Assembly: GCA_009993635.1 (NCBI GenBank)
Contig: JAACTC010000011.1
Coordinates: forward strand, 1 to 60,088
Direction of reading: 5' to 3'
From: Erythrobacter sp.
GTDB lineage: Bacteria; Pseudomonadota; Alphaproteobacteria; Sphingomonadales; Sphingomonadaceae
Length of the DNA: 60,088 nt
Position numbers and translations under genes: made by a program. Numbering within the stretch: the first letter of the stretch is position 1; every line of letters starts with the position of its first letter. Under the pieces are notes generated by a model. That model saw only the letters and a list, made by a program, of their open reading frames with translations, had not been told where the DNA came from and did no database searches. Shown here in pieces: positions 34,819 through 46,903 of this stretch.

Positions 34819-35373
34819 CTACCATTTCATGCCATTGGCGACGGCCTTTTCCTCCGCCGCGGTGGATCGTCGGCCGAGCAGCGCGTTACGATGGGGAAAA
34901 CGCCCGAAGCGAGCCACTGCCCGGTAATGGCTACGCGCGAAAGGCATTCCGAATGGCCGCCCCAACCCGGTGAACAGCCGCAGCGACAGCCGCTGGTCGG
35001 CGATCGCCTCGCTATGCATCAGCGGCATGTAGAGAAACTGCCGTTCCCTGCGGCTAAGCAGGCGGTCGAGCCCGCTGGCGATTGCCCGCCGCGTAATGGT
35101 CCGCGCCAGCGGATCGGTCGCGAAAGAGCACGCGCTGCCGCGAAATATGTTGCGCGGAATCTGGTCGAACAGCAGCACCGCGGCCAGCGCCTCTTTCGCG
35201 GAGCCGGTAAATTCGTGCGCCGGGCGCAGGCGCAAGGCAGACCATTCGCGCCCGAACCGCCGCCGCAGTTCGGCGTCGAGCGCCTCCGTCGGGTTCCACA
35301 CATCACGGGGCGACATATCCTCGAACCAGAAATATCGCAGTTCCTGAGCCCAGCGCCGTCCGGTCACAGCCAT
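34819..35373 (-). CDS. DUF924 family protein
   Basis: This 184-residue protein matches DUF924, a helical, soluble family related to TPR-like folds with no assigned activity. Diagnostic stretches are LRYFWFEDMSPRDVW, VLLFDQIPRNIFRGSACSFATDPLA, FLYMPLMHSE and the ending ARFGRFPHRNALLGR. Its ATG at 35373 lies inside the end of the upstream ZntB-like gene (10-bp overlap), so the two are co-translated. The linkage gives no clear functional hint. Confidence 0.87.
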   Translation of the reverse strand: MAVTGRRWAQELRYFWFEDMSPRDVWNPTEALDAELRRRFGREWSALRLRPAHEFTGSAKEALAAVLLFDQIPRNIFRGSACSFATDPLARTITRRAIASGLDRLLSRRERQFLYMPLMHSEAIADQRLSLRLFTGLGRPFGMPFARSHYRAVARFGRFPHRNALLGRRSTAAEEKAVANGMKW

Positions 35374-36371
35374 TTCAGCCGTTTGAAGATGATCAGCAGC
35401 AACGCGATGATCGCGATGCAGACAGCGGTGACCCACCAGAACGCGTCGCCATCGTTCACGCCCGGCATCCCGCCGACATTGATCCCAAGCAGCCCGGTGA
35501 GGAAGCCCAGCGGCAGGAAGATGCCCGCTACGATGGTGAGCATGTAGGTCGCCCTCTCATTGCTGGAGAGCGCGCGCGTGCGCAGTTCGTCCATCAGCAC
35601 CACCGCGCTTTCCTTCGACACGTCGATATCGTCCAGATAGCGGCGCAGGCGGTCGATCGTTTCGGCGATCTCGCGCCGGTCGTGGTCCTCGAACCAGGGC
35701 GGTGCATCGCGGCTGATCGCCTCCAGCGCGACATGCTGCGGGCCCATGTGTCGTTTCAGGCCCAGGCAATTGCGGCGGATCGTGGCGATCTTGGTGAGCA
35801 TGGCTTCCGGATCGTCTTCCATGTCCATATCTTCCAGCAGGTCGATATGTTCGTTCATGTCGACGATCGACTGGCTCATCCGCGTCACCATCGCTTCGGT
35901 CAGCGCGGTCACGACGGCGCCCGCATCGCCCGGCCCCGTTCCGCAATCGATCTGCGCCAGGATCTGGCGTGGGGTTTGCAGGGGATAGCGGCGCAGCGTG
36001 ATGACCCTCACCCCGTCGCTCCACACCTGCATCGAAACCATGTCTTCCGGCTCGGCACCGGGATTGAAGTTGATGCCCCTGAGCGTGGCGACCAGCGCGT
36101 TTCCTTCGCGAAAGGCACGGGGGCGGGTCTGGTCGCTGGTCAACAGTTCAGCGGTCGGTTCCGGAATGCCGACATGGTCCTGCAACCATTCGTAGACGCC
36201 GGGCCGGTTTCGGCACAGGTGCATCCACAGCACCTGGGCGCCTGGCCCCGGCCGCCATTGCTGGATTTCGGCCCAGTCGATGGTGCGTCCGCCACCCTGC
36301 CCGTCCAGCACCCGGGCGAAAAGGAGGGGGGTGTCGTCGATGGCGTCGGTCGATTCGGAAGCAGCGTTCAT
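35364..36371 (-). CDS. CorA/ZntB family divalent cation transporter
   Basis: This 335-residue protein has a large N-terminal cytoplasmic domain, a long helix, and two C-terminal membrane helices (about 275-295 and 308-328). The pore signature reads GINVGGMPG, the ZntB-type variant rather than the GMN of Mg2+-type CorA, so zinc transport is more likely than magnesium. The basic end KRLKWL is typical of the family. ATG 36371 gives the expected N-terminus. The gene overlaps the DUF924 gene downstream. Confidence 0.85.
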   Translation of the reverse strand: MNAASESTDAIDDTPLLFARVLDGQGGGRTIDWAEIQQWRPGPGAQVLWMHLCRNRPGVYEWLQDHVGIPEPTAELLTSDQTRPRAFREGNALVATLRGINFNPGAEPEDMVSMQVWSDGVRVITLRRYPLQTPRQILAQIDCGTGPGDAGAVVTALTEAMVTRMSQSIVDMNEHIDLLEDMDMEDDPEAMLTKIATIRRNCLGLKRHMGPQHVALEAISRDAPPWFEDHDRREIAETIDRLRRYLDDIDVSKESAVVLMDELRTRALSSNERATYMLTIVAGIFLPLGFLTGLLGINVGGMPGVNDGDAFWWVTAVCIAIIALLLIIFKRLKWL

Positions 36372-36417
36372 TGCGCGGACGATGCCAGCAGCCCCATCGC
36401 CTGTCACCTGCACAGCC

Positions 36418-37158
36418 TCAGGCGAGCGCGACGCGTCCCATGGGCGCTTCGCGCAGCGTCCCGTTCCAGCCGCGCCGGGCAATATCGAACATCGAGACGG
36501 TCAGCATGAAGGCGAGGATGATCATGGCGAATTCGCCGCCATCCTCGATGAAGGCTTCGGTCTCGATCATAACGTCGGAATGCGGCCCATAGCTCACGAC
36601 CGCGTCGACGAAGATACCGAAAAACGCGGTCGCTGCGATGCAGCCGACGAGCACCAGCGAGTTGAGCACCGGGTCGATCCGCGAGGCACGAAGCGATAGC
36701 GCGAGGCCCGCCGCCCAGACGATTCCGATCAGGGCGAACATGACCGGCTCGCCGAGATGATGCGCCGCAATGGGCATGTCTTGGGGCAGGACAGGCGCGA
36801 TCCAGAACCCGAACTTCTCGTGCACTTCCAGCGCATTGTCGAACGTCAGGACAATGAACAGCAACGCATTGACGAGATAGATGGAGGCACGCTCGCGCAG
36901 CCACATCAGCAGCAGCATGATCGCCATCGCGCTCATCAGCGAGTACTCGAGATATTCGCCCAGGCTCTGGTCCTGCGACAGCAGGAACGGACGCGGCAGA
37001 AGCGCGTCGGTCAATTCGCCATAGCGGGTTGCAATGTCCATCCCGACGAGCAGGCAGGCATAGGGCAGGATCAGCAGCGCCGCGTTGCGAAAAGCGGGCG
37101 CGAGCAGCAGATCCTTCAAAAGGGATGGCACACGCTTCACAAGAGCGAGGACGATCAT
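36418..37158 (-). CDS. Unrecognised polytopic membrane protein
   Basis: I do not recognise this 246-residue protein. It has about six predicted membrane helices: near residues 26-45, 70-88, 95-112, 135-160, 165-190 and 205-225. Charged loops include FDNALEVHEKFGFWIAPVL and the acidic IETEAFIEDGGEFAMI just before the last helix. No enzyme motif stands out. The ATG at 37158 starts MIVLALVKRVPSLL; a GTG-type start at 37197 is an alternative. It stands alone between the ZntB-like gene and divergent ispG. Confidence 0.6.
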   Translation of the reverse strand: MIVLALVKRVPSLLKDLLLAPAFRNAALLILPYACLLVGMDIATRYGELTDALLPRPFLLSQDQSLGEYLEYSLMSAMAIMLLLMWLRERASIYLVNALLFIVLTFDNALEVHEKFGFWIAPVLPQDMPIAAHHLGEPVMFALIGIVWAAGLALSLRASRIDPVLNSLVLVGCIAATAFFGIFVDAVVSYGPHSDVMIETEAFIEDGGEFAMIILAFMLTVSMFDIARRGWNGTLREAPMGRVALA

Positions 37159-37347
37159 GGGGCGATACTCCGGCGCCGCTACCCCGATGGGGAGCATTGC
37201 GCGATTCCCATCCGATAGACGATTGTCCGACCTGCGGTATCGGGCAGATCGGACCGCCTCCTAACGGGACGGCTGCGCCGGCACATCCTAACGCTACTAC
37301 CCAGCAATGCCTTTAGTTCGCAACCAAAGCGCCCTATAAAGGGGGCC

Positions 37348-38499
37348 ATGTCTTCCATCAGACCCTGGCGCAGTATCGAGCGCCGCCAATCACGCCAGAT
37401 CATGGTCGGCAATGTGCCCGTCGGCGGCGATGCGCCGATCTCGGTCCAGACCATGACCAACACCCCGACCGAGGATGTGGCCGCCACGCTCGACCAGATT
37501 CGCCGGTGCGAGGATGCGGGCGCGGACATCATCCGGGTCTCGTGCCCCACCGAAGAGGCCACCCGTCACTTCGACAAGATCACCCGCGCGGCCAATGTGC
37601 CGATCGTTGCGGACATCCATTTCCACTACAAGCGCGCGCTGGAAGCGGCAGACAAGGGCGCGGCCTGCCTGCGGATCAATCCGGGCAATATCGGCTCTTC
37701 GCAGCGCGTCGCCGAGGTCGTGCGCGCGGCGAAGGCGAACGGCTGCGCGATCCGCATCGGCGTGAACGCGGGCAGCCTGGAAAAGGATCTGCTGGAGAAA
37801 TACGGCGAGCCCTGCCCCGAGGCGCTGATCGAAAGCGCGCTCGACCATATCAAACTGCTGCAGGATCACGACTTCCACGAATACAAGGTGGCGGTGAAGG
37901 CCTCCGACGTGTTCCTCGCCGTGGCCGCCTATCACGGCCTTGCCGAAGCGGTCGACTGCCCGCTGCACCTTGGCATTACCGAGGCGGGCGGCATGGTTGG
38001 CGGCACGGTGAAATCGTCCATCGGCATCGGATCGCTGCTGTGGGCGGGGATCGGCGACACCATTCGCGTCAGCCTTTCGGCCGAACCGGAGCAGGAAGTG
38101 AAGGTCGGGTTCGAAATCCTGAAGGCGCTGGGCCTGCGCACGCGCGGCGTGCGCGTGGTCTCCTGCCCCAGCTGTTCGCGCCAGGGCTTCGATGTGATCC
38201 GCACGGTCGAGGCGCTTGAGAAGCGGCTCGAGCACATCAAGACCCCGATGAGCCTCTCGGTGCTTGGCTGCGTGGTCAACGGCCCTGGCGAAGCACGCGA
38301 GACCGATATCGGCATCACCGGCGGCGGCAAGGGCAAGCACATGGTGTACCTGAGCGGCGTGACCGACCACCATGTGGAAGACGAGAGCATGCTAGACCAC
38401 ATCGTGCGACTGGTGGAGGAAAAGGCGGCGAAGATCGAGGCGGGCGAGGAATCCGCATTCGATCCGCACGCTGCGCCGGCGGTTGAAGCGGCCGAGTGA
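37348..38499 (+). CDS. ispG: 4-hydroxy-3-methylbut-2-en-1-yl diphosphate synthase (flavodoxin)
   Basis: IspG catalyses the penultimate step of the MEP isoprenoid pathway using a [4Fe-4S] cluster. The 383-residue protein begins with [25 protein letters not shown], has a TIM barrel with [12 protein letters not shown] and LRINPGNIG, and the C-terminal cluster-binding Cys residues in [11 protein letters not shown] and [11 protein letters not shown]. The length is typical of the bacterial two-domain enzyme. A GTG-starting thioredoxin-like gene overlaps its stop (GTGA), opening a four-gene operon. Confidence 0.96.
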   Translation: MSSIRPWRSIERRQSRQIMVGNVPVGGDAPISVQTMTNTPTEDVAATLDQIRRCEDAGADIIRVSCPTEEATRHFDKITRAANVPIVADIHFHYKRALEAADKGAACLRINPGNIGSSQRVAEVVRAAKANGCAIRIGVNAGSLEKDLLEKYGEPCPEALIESALDHIKLLQDHDFHEYKVAVKASDVFLAVAAYHGLAEAVDCPLHLGITEAGGMVGGTVKSSIGIGSLLWAGIGDTIRVSLSAEPEQEVKVGFEILKALGLRTRGVRVVSCPSCSRQGFDVIRTVEALEKRLEHIKTPMSLSVLGCVVNGPGEARETDIGITGGGKGKHMVYLSGVTDHHVEDESMLDHIVRLVEEKAAKIEAGEESAFDPHAAPAVEAAE

Positions 38500-39023
38500 G
38501 CCGGTCAGCCGCACTCGCACTGCTGATCGCGATCGCCCCTTTGCCTGGCCATGCGCTCGCCGAAACGGTGGCAGAGCAACCCGAAGCGGCACCTTATGAC
38601 GACAGCATAAGCGAGGCCGCCTATGCGCAAGAACTGGAGCACGCGATCGCCCTGCTCGCACCGGGGCAAAAGGTGCTTGCCGTGTTCGGGGCAAACTGGT
38701 GTCACGACAGCCGCGCACTCGCCGGATGGCTGACCAGCCCCGATTTCGAACCATTGCTGCGCGACCATTTCGAGGTCGTTTTCGTCGATGTCGGTAGTCC
38801 GCAGACCGGTGCGGGGCGCAATCTCGATCTTGCAGCTCGCTATGGCGTGAGCGATATCGCAGGCACGCCCAATCTGCTGGTGATCGACGCCGATGGCACG
38901 CTGGTGAACACGCCCGAAAGCGCGAAGCGCTGGCGCAATGCCGCCAGCCGCAGCGAAGAGTCGATCTACGCCTTCCTCGAAAGCTACACCTTCGATCCGC
39001 CTGCCGTCGAAGGCACAGAGTAA
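38496..39023 (+). CDS. Exported thioredoxin-like protein with a single active-site Cys
   Basis: This 175-residue protein has an N-terminal signal peptide (about 1-22, ending ALA) and a thioredoxin-like fold. The active-site region reads [15 protein letters not shown], so there is a Cys followed by His-Asp-Ser instead of CxxC; a second resolving Cys is absent. The cis-Pro region [15 protein letters not shown] is present. A periplasmic role in disulfide or thiol handling, or binding without redox exchange, is inferred. It starts with GTG overlapping the ispG stop, and mntP follows after 13 bp. Confidence 0.8.
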   Translation: MSRSAALALLIAIAPLPGHALAETVAEQPEAAPYDDSISEAAYAQELEHAIALLAPGQKVLAVFGANWCHDSRALAGWLTSPDFEPLLRDHFEVVFVDVGSPQTGAGRNLDLAARYGVSDIAGTPNLLVIDADGTLVNTPESAKRWRNAASRSEESIYAFLESYTFDPPAVEGTE

Positions 39024-39036
39024 CCCCGACAAAACC

Positions 39037-39582
39037 TTGCTCGAAGTCCTTTTCCTCGCCCTTGCGCTCGCCATGGATGCCTTTGCGGTGGCTCTCACCC
39101 AGGGCGCGCGCTTCCGCCCTGCTATCGCAGGCGGAGCGGCCATCGCGCTGACCTTCGGGATATTCCAGGGTGTCATGCCGCTGATCGGCTGGGGCATCGG
39201 CGCGCTCGCGATGGCCTATGTCGCCGCCATCGACCACTGGATCGCCTTCGGCCTGCTGACCTTTCTGGGCGCAAGGATGCTCCGCGGCGATGTTGGTGAG
39301 GAAGAGGCCGCGCGCGCTCTTACGGGGCGAGCACTGATGGTCGCCGGGGTGGCGACCAGCATCGACGCACTCGCAGCCGGAGTTACACTGCCCACGCTCG
39401 CTGTCGATCCACTCTGGGCTGCGCTGTCGATCGGTGTCGTAACCCTGCTGCTGAGCGCATTCGGCGTGGCGCTGGGCCGGATCGCGGGCGACCGCTTCGG
39501 CGCGTGGGCCGAACGCGCCGGGGGCGTCATCCTGATTGCGCTGGGGTGCAAAATCGTGATCGACCACATGGGCTGGGCGTGA
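39037..39582 (+). CDS. mntP: Manganese efflux pump MntP
   Basis: MntP is a small inner-membrane Mn2+ exporter of six helices. The 181-residue protein has the two duplicated halves expected: LALALAMDAFAVALTQGARF near the start and VATSIDALAAGVTLPTL in the middle, each with the Asp that is critical for transport in the family. The start is TTG at 39037, giving the family length. The stop overlaps the ATG of the histone deacetylase-like gene (TGATG). No Mn riboswitch (yybP-ykoY type) precedes it, since it lies within the operon. Confidence 0.9.
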   Translation: MLEVLFLALALAMDAFAVALTQGARFRPAIAGGAAIALTFGIFQGVMPLIGWGIGALAMAYVAAIDHWIAFGLLTFLGARMLRGDVGEEEAARALTGRALMVAGVATSIDALAAGVTLPTLAVDPLWAALSIGVVTLLLSAFGVALGRIAGDRFGAWAERAGGVILIALGCKIVIDHMGWA

Positions 39583-40508
39583 TGCTACACGTCGTGCACC
39601 ATGTCGATTACATGGCGCCGGCGCCGACGCGCGGTACCTTCCGGTTCGAAAAATATATGCTGGTGATGGTCGCGCTGCGCGAAAGCGGCATCGCTATGAC
39701 CGAACACGCGCCCGATCCCATGCCGCACGAATGGCTGGAGGCGGTGCACTGTCCCGATTATGTCGAGCAGGTCTTCGCCGCGCAGGTCCCGCGCGAGAAG
39801 GAACGCCGGATCGGCTTTCCGGTCACGCCGCATATCGCGCAGCGCGTGTCCCACACCAATGGCGGCACCTGGCTCGCCGCGCAGCTAGCGTTACAGCATG
39901 GCTACGCCGCCAACAGCGCGGCGGGCAGCCATCATGCACTGTACGATACCGGTGCGGGTTTCTGCGTGTTCAACGATCTTGCGGTCTGCGCCAATCGCCT
40001 GATCGCGCAAGGCAAGGCTGCGCGCGTCCTGATCGTGGATCTCGATGTGCATCAGGGCGATGGCACCGCCGCGCTCACCGCGGGGAGGGAGGACATCTTC
40101 ACGCTCTCGATCCATGCGGAAAAGAACTTCCCGGTGCGAAAGGCCCGCTCCACGCTGGATATCGGCCTGCCCGACGGCACCGAAGACGACGACTACCTCG
40201 CCGCGCTACAGGCGCACCTGCCGCGCGTACTGGACGAATTCGCACCCGATATCGTCCTTTACCAGGCAGGCGTCGATCCGCACGAGAACGACAGGCTGGG
40301 GCGACTCGCGCTGACCGACGAAGGCCTGCAACGCCGCGATCGGATGGTGGTGGGGGAGGCCCGCTCGCGCGGCCTTCCGATCGCCAGTGCGCTGGGCGGC
40401 GGCTATGGCAACGATCCGCGCATCGTGGCCGAAAGGCACGCCCGCTCCATGATTGCGATGGCGCAGGAGAATACGCGACATCCCGCCATGACAGGCGCCA
40501 ACGCCTGA
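39582..40508 (+). CDS. Histone deacetylase-like (acetylpolyamine/lysine deacetylase) family protein
   Basis: This 308-residue protein belongs to the arginase/deacetylase superfamily HDAC branch. Zn-site and catalytic elements are visible: the HH pair in AAGSHHALYDTGAGFCVFNDLAVCA, the metal Asp/His in VDLDVHQGDGTAAL, and the later Asp in YQAGVDPHENDRLG, followed by GGGYGNDP. It should be a zinc-dependent amide hydrolase (acetyl-lysine, acetylpolyamine or similar). Operon position after mntP with TGATG overlap is notable but does not identify the substrate. Confidence 0.88.
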   Translation: MLHVVHHVDYMAPAPTRGTFRFEKYMLVMVALRESGIAMTEHAPDPMPHEWLEAVHCPDYVEQVFAAQVPREKERRIGFPVTPHIAQRVSHTNGGTWLAAQLALQHGYAANSAAGSHHALYDTGAGFCVFNDLAVCANRLIAQGKAARVLIVDLDVHQGDGTAALTAGREDIFTLSIHAEKNFPVRKARSTLDIGLPDGTEDDDYLAALQAHLPRVLDEFAPDIVLYQAGVDPHENDRLGRLALTDEGLQRRDRMVVGEARSRGLPIASALGGGYGNDPRIVAERHARSMIAMAQENTRHPAMTGANA

Positions 40509-40610
40509 CCGGGTGATGGTGCGATCTGTCGCATCGTGGCACCCTCCTGCAGATCCGCGCGGGATTCAGCTTCAAGCATTCATTAAGCTCGGTTATAGCA
40601 CCTTGCAGCA

Positions 40611-41351
40611 ATGAAACGTCGCCACCTTCTCAAGACCGGCCTCGGTGCCGGGGTAGCGCTGGGCGCATCGGTCACGCTGCCCGCGCGCGTGTTCGCGCAA
40701 CCAATGGCGGGATCGCCGCGCGACCGCGAGCTGTTCGCCATCGCCAAGCGCGAGCTGGACAAGGCGGGCGACGTCATCTGGCGCAAGGATATCGTGGGGA
40801 TCGCCGATTTCGGCCTCCACTCGGCAGAGCGGCGGTTCCACTTCGTCAATCTCGACCGGCAGGAAGTGAAGAGCTTCCATGTCAGCCACGGCACCGGCTC
40901 CGATCCGGAACATGACGGCTGGCTCAACATGTTTTCCAATGTCGAAGGCTCCAACGCGACCAGCCGCGGCGCCTACGTCACGTGGGAATGGTATACCGGA
41001 AAGTTCGGCACATCGGTGCGGCTAGGCGGACTGGATCCGACCAACAACCACGCGCTGGAACGCTATATTGTGATGCACCGGGCTAGCTATGCGGAACCCG
41101 AGCATATCGAGCGTTGGGGCCGGCTGGGCCGTTCGAACGGCTGCTTCGCGCTGGGCGAGGAGCAGTTCAAGATCGCGCTGCTGAACCTTTCGGGCGGTCG
41201 CCTGCTTTATGCCGAGGCGCTGGGCCTTAACGAAGATGGCACTCGCGCCTATCCGCCCACCGCGATCGTGGGCGAACCGGAAAACGGCTATCACATCCTG
41301 CGCCAGCCACGGCCGGACACTTTCAGCCAGACCAACCCCGGCGTGTTCTGA
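40611..41351 (+). CDS. Murein L,D-transpeptidase catalytic-domain family protein (YkuD-like) with Tat-type signal
   Basis: This 246-residue protein starts MKRRHLLKTGLGAG, a twin-arginine-like signal followed by a hydrophobic stretch ending near residue 30. The catalytic region has HGTGSDPEHDGWLNMFSN, IVMHRASY and RSNGCFAL with putative nucleophile Cys178. It belongs to the YkuD_2-type murein transpeptidase group, which forms or modifies peptidoglycan or lipoprotein cross-links in the periplasm. It converges on a second L,D-transpeptidase gene. Confidence 0.84.
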   Translation: MKRRHLLKTGLGAGVALGASVTLPARVFAQPMAGSPRDRELFAIAKRELDKAGDVIWRKDIVGIADFGLHSAERRFHFVNLDRQEVKSFHVSHGTGSDPEHDGWLNMFSNVEGSNATSRGAYVTWEWYTGKFGTSVRLGGLDPTNNHALERYIVMHRASYAEPEHIERWGRLGRSNGCFALGEEQFKIALLNLSGGRLLYAEALGLNEDGTRAYPPTAIVGEPENGYHILRQPRPDTFSQTNPGVF

Positions 41352-41416
41352 TCATTCTCGTCGGTTAGGGGCGGAGCGTGCGGTGCCGGTATGGCTCCAC
41401 ACGCGCCATCATCCAA

Positions 41417-42802
41417 TCACGCAAGATCGCGCGGATCGTTCACGATTTCGATGATTTCCTCGTCGGTCACCCGGCTGCGGTTCGCCTTGCGCGGTGCCTC
41501 GAACGCAGCGAGCACCGGCGCGTCGCGCTCGTAGATATCGTTGAAGGTCGCCATCTTGCCGTCGATGTTCGTCGCCATCGTGAAATAGGTGATGTAGGCG
41601 GGCAGCTTGCTGTTGAATTCGACGCGGGTGTATTCGCCGCTCGCCAGCAGTTCCACGCCTTCATCGGCGGTCAGCCCGGCCTGCAGGATCGCCAGTGTCA
41701 GCGCGAGCTCGGTCGCGCGCTCGGTGCGGACGCATCCATGGCTAAGCGCCCGGTTCGCCTGCTTGAACAATTCGCGCGACGGCGTGTCGTGGAAGAAGAT
41801 CGCGTGCCGATTCGGCATGTCGAGCTTCATGCGGCCCAGCGAATTACCCGGCCCGGGGCCTTGCACCACGGAAATCCAGCCATTGGCCCCGCGCGTGGCG
41901 GTGTAGCCCCTGGAGCGCGCCCAAGACGGATTGGCGAGCACACGTTCGCCCAGCCCTTCGCCCTTCACGATGGATTGCGGCACGGTCCAGTTCGGGTTGA
42001 GGATCACGCCCTCCACACTTTCAGCCAGCTGCGGGGTCGCGGTGCGGCCCGGCTTGCCCACGATCGTGCGATAGGTGCGCATGATCTTGTCGTTCACCGT
42101 CAGGCGGAGCTGATATTCGGGAACATTGGTGATTAGGTACTGATGGCCGAGATCGCGCGGCAACCACCGCCAGCGGTCCATATTGGCCTGAACCAGCTTG
42201 TACCGTTTGGAGCCAGGCTGCGCGGTCGCCAGCTCTGCCCGCAGGGCTTCGTAGTCGGGGTGGAGCGGCGCCACGCTTTCCAGCGCGCCCATCAGGTCAC
42301 CCGTCGACAGCGCCTGCTTCAGCACCGTGCCGCTGCGATAGCGATCCGCATCCGGATCCATCACGAACCACTGCTTGCGCGCATCCATCGGGGTGCGGCC
42401 ATCGCGCATATCCTCGATCAGCCAGACGAACCGGCGGCTCGCCTCCTGATCCAGCATCGCGCCCGGGCCGGCGGCGATCTGCGCCCGCAACCCGGCGAGG
42501 TCGTAATCGGCAGGGATCAGGCCGTGCGAGCCGATATTCTCGATCACGCCGGCGAGCGCCCGCGCCTGGTCGAGCGACCATTGCTGCACCACCGGATCGA
42601 TTTCCTGCACCATCGGCTCGCTGGTCATCTCGACCGCGGTTGCCGGGCCGGAGGTCACCGCATCGTCGGCATCCGGATCGTCCTGCTGCGAATCCGGCAG
42701 CAGATTGGCCGGTGCGTCCTGCGCGGCCAGTGCGGCCGGCAGGGCAAGGCCGGTACCGGCCATCAGGAAGAGCGAAAGTGCAAGTTTTTTCATGTCAGTC
42801 AC
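41417..42802 (-). CDS. L,D-transpeptidase (YcbB/LdtD type)
   Basis: This 461-residue periplasmic enzyme makes 3-3 cross-links in peptidoglycan. It has a signal peptide (about 1-28, ending AAQD), an N-terminal peptidoglycan-binding-like helical region with LIPADYDLAGL and RYRSGTVLKQAL, and a YkuD catalytic core. The signature HxxxxxSHGCVR is visible as HDTPSRELFKQANRALSHGCVRTE with Cys357. Length and order match LdtD. Its position opposite the smaller L,D-transpeptidase suggests two independently evolved paths of the same wall chemistry. Confidence 0.9.
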   Translation of the reverse strand: MTDMKKLALSLFLMAGTGLALPAALAAQDAPANLLPDSQQDDPDADDAVTSGPATAVEMTSEPMVQEIDPVVQQWSLDQARALAGVIENIGSHGLIPADYDLAGLRAQIAAGPGAMLDQEASRRFVWLIEDMRDGRTPMDARKQWFVMDPDADRYRSGTVLKQALSTGDLMGALESVAPLHPDYEALRAELATAQPGSKRYKLVQANMDRWRWLPRDLGHQYLITNVPEYQLRLTVNDKIMRTYRTIVGKPGRTATPQLAESVEGVILNPNWTVPQSIVKGEGLGERVLANPSWARSRGYTATRGANGWISVVQGPGPGNSLGRMKLDMPNRHAIFFHDTPSRELFKQANRALSHGCVRTERATELALTLAILQAGLTADEGVELLASGEYTRVEFNSKLPAYITYFTMATNIDGKMATFNDIYERDAPVLAAFEAPRKANRSRVTDEEIIEIVNDPRDLA

Positions 42803-42973
42803 AGGACCCTGTTATCGAACACGTCGCGCAATCCGCGACCCGTTGAGGCGGGCGCAATCCTCGCCAAATCTGGAGCAATCATCAAGTCTCAAGGCTTTAT
42901 ACAGGCTGAATTTCCCGGCCTCTGCGGCAGAAGAGTGACGCTTGCCGGCCAGATGGGCTAACGGCTGGGGTCC

Positions 42974-43894
42974 ATGCAGCGCGGACCGTTCCTCTCAGCC
43001 GTCCTGGCACCCTTCCTCGTCGCGCTTGCGGGCGTTGCGATGCTGTCGCTGATGGATGCTTTCATGAAAGGTGCGGCACTCGCAATCGGGGCCTTTTCCG
43101 CCGCCTTGCTGCGCGCCGCCATCGCCACCGTGATCGCGGCGCCGATATGGTTGGTACGGCGCAAGACCTGGCCCGACCGCGCGACCTTGCGACTGCATCT
43201 GCTGCGCGGTGTGTGTTCGGCCTTCATGGGCCTCACGTTCTTCTACGCGCTCACCAAGCTGCCCATCGCGGAAACCATTGCGTTCTCGTTCATCGCACCG
43301 CTGATCGCGCTCTATCTCGCGGCAATCCTGCTGGGAGAGACGATCACCCGCCGCGCGGTCGTTGCGTCGCTGATCAGCTTTTCCGGTGCGCTGGTCATCG
43401 TGGGCGCGCGCTTCGGGCAGGACCGGATGACGGACGACGCACTGCTCGGCATGGGGGCGATCCTGATTTCGACGATCCTCTACGCGCTCAACTTCATCAT
43501 CATCCGGCAACAGTCCCAGCGCGCCGGGCCGGCCGAAGTCGCCGCGTTCCACGGCGGGGTTTCCACGCTGGTGCTGGGCGTTGCAGCGCCATGGTTTTTC
43601 GTCGCCCCGCCGCCCGATATCCAGCCAAACCTGCTGATCGCCGCCGTGCTGACCGTGGGTGGTGCGATGACGATCGCCTGGGCCTATGCCCGCGCTCAGG
43701 CGCAGGCGCTGCTCCCGGTGGAATATTCCGGATTCGCCTGGGCCGCGCTGTTCGGCTTCCTGTTCTTCGGCGAAAGCGTGCGGCTGGGAACGCTCGTCGG
43801 CGTGGCGCTGATCCTGCTTGGTACGTGGATCGCCGCCACGAAGGGACATGCCCCGGCCCGTGCCGCCGGGGGTGCGGAGACATCGGCATCCTGA
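42974..43894 (+). CDS. DMT superfamily transporter (EamA family)
   Basis: This 306-residue protein has ten predicted membrane helices in two EamA repeats, the first ending near residue 150 and the second starting near RQQSQRAGPAEVAAFHGG. LPIAETIAFSFIAPLIALYLAAILLGE in repeat 1 and LLPVEYSGFAWAALFGFLFFGESVRLGT in repeat 2 are the typical final motifs. It is most likely a drug/metabolite exporter of unknown substrate. It is divergent from the L,D-transpeptidase gene and precedes acnA by about 150 bp. Confidence 0.87.
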   Translation: MQRGPFLSAVLAPFLVALAGVAMLSLMDAFMKGAALAIGAFSAALLRAAIATVIAAPIWLVRRKTWPDRATLRLHLLRGVCSAFMGLTFFYALTKLPIAETIAFSFIAPLIALYLAAILLGETITRRAVVASLISFSGALVIVGARFGQDRMTDDALLGMGAILISTILYALNFIIIRQQSQRAGPAEVAAFHGGVSTLVLGVAAPWFFVAPPPDIQPNLLIAAVLTVGGAMTIAWAYARAQAQALLPVEYSGFAWAALFGFLFFGESVRLGTLVGVALILLGTWIAATKGHAPARAAGGAETSAS

Positions 43895-44045
43895 ATTGCA
43901 GCGCGATTCGTTGGCGGGAAGCTTGATTTTCGCGCCGCCAGAGGCCAAGCGCGCGGCACTTATAGGCGGTCCGCCCGTTGGCCTCTTAACAGAGGTTCGG
44001 TGACAGGCCTCCATCAGCAGCAACAGAGAAAGGACCGCCCCCGCT

Positions 44046-46721
<2,676 letters not shown>

Positions 46722-46744
46722 GCGGTTTCACCGACCGGAAAACG

Positions 46745-46777
46745 AAAGGCCCGACCATTGCGGTCGGGCCTTTTTTT
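46745..46777 (+). terminator. Rho-independent terminator after acnA
   Basis: AAAGGCCCGACC and GGTCGGGCC(TTT) form a 12-bp stem with loop ATTGC, followed by seven T. It begins 24 bp after the acnA stop and is the clearest terminator in the window. Confidence 0.95.
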
Positions 46778-46903
46778 GTCTTGGCGGGTAGCGGGCAAAT
46801 GAAAGGGCGAAGGCCGCTCCTGGCAAGCAGCCCCCGCCCAATCTACAGCGCAAGGCTGCGCTGACCTGTCAGGTTGACGATCGGCGCACGCGGCCGATCA
46901 GGT

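Noticed and set aside
39024..39036. Manganese riboswitch in front of mntP
   Set aside because: Only 13 bp separate mntP from the previous gene, leaving no room for one.
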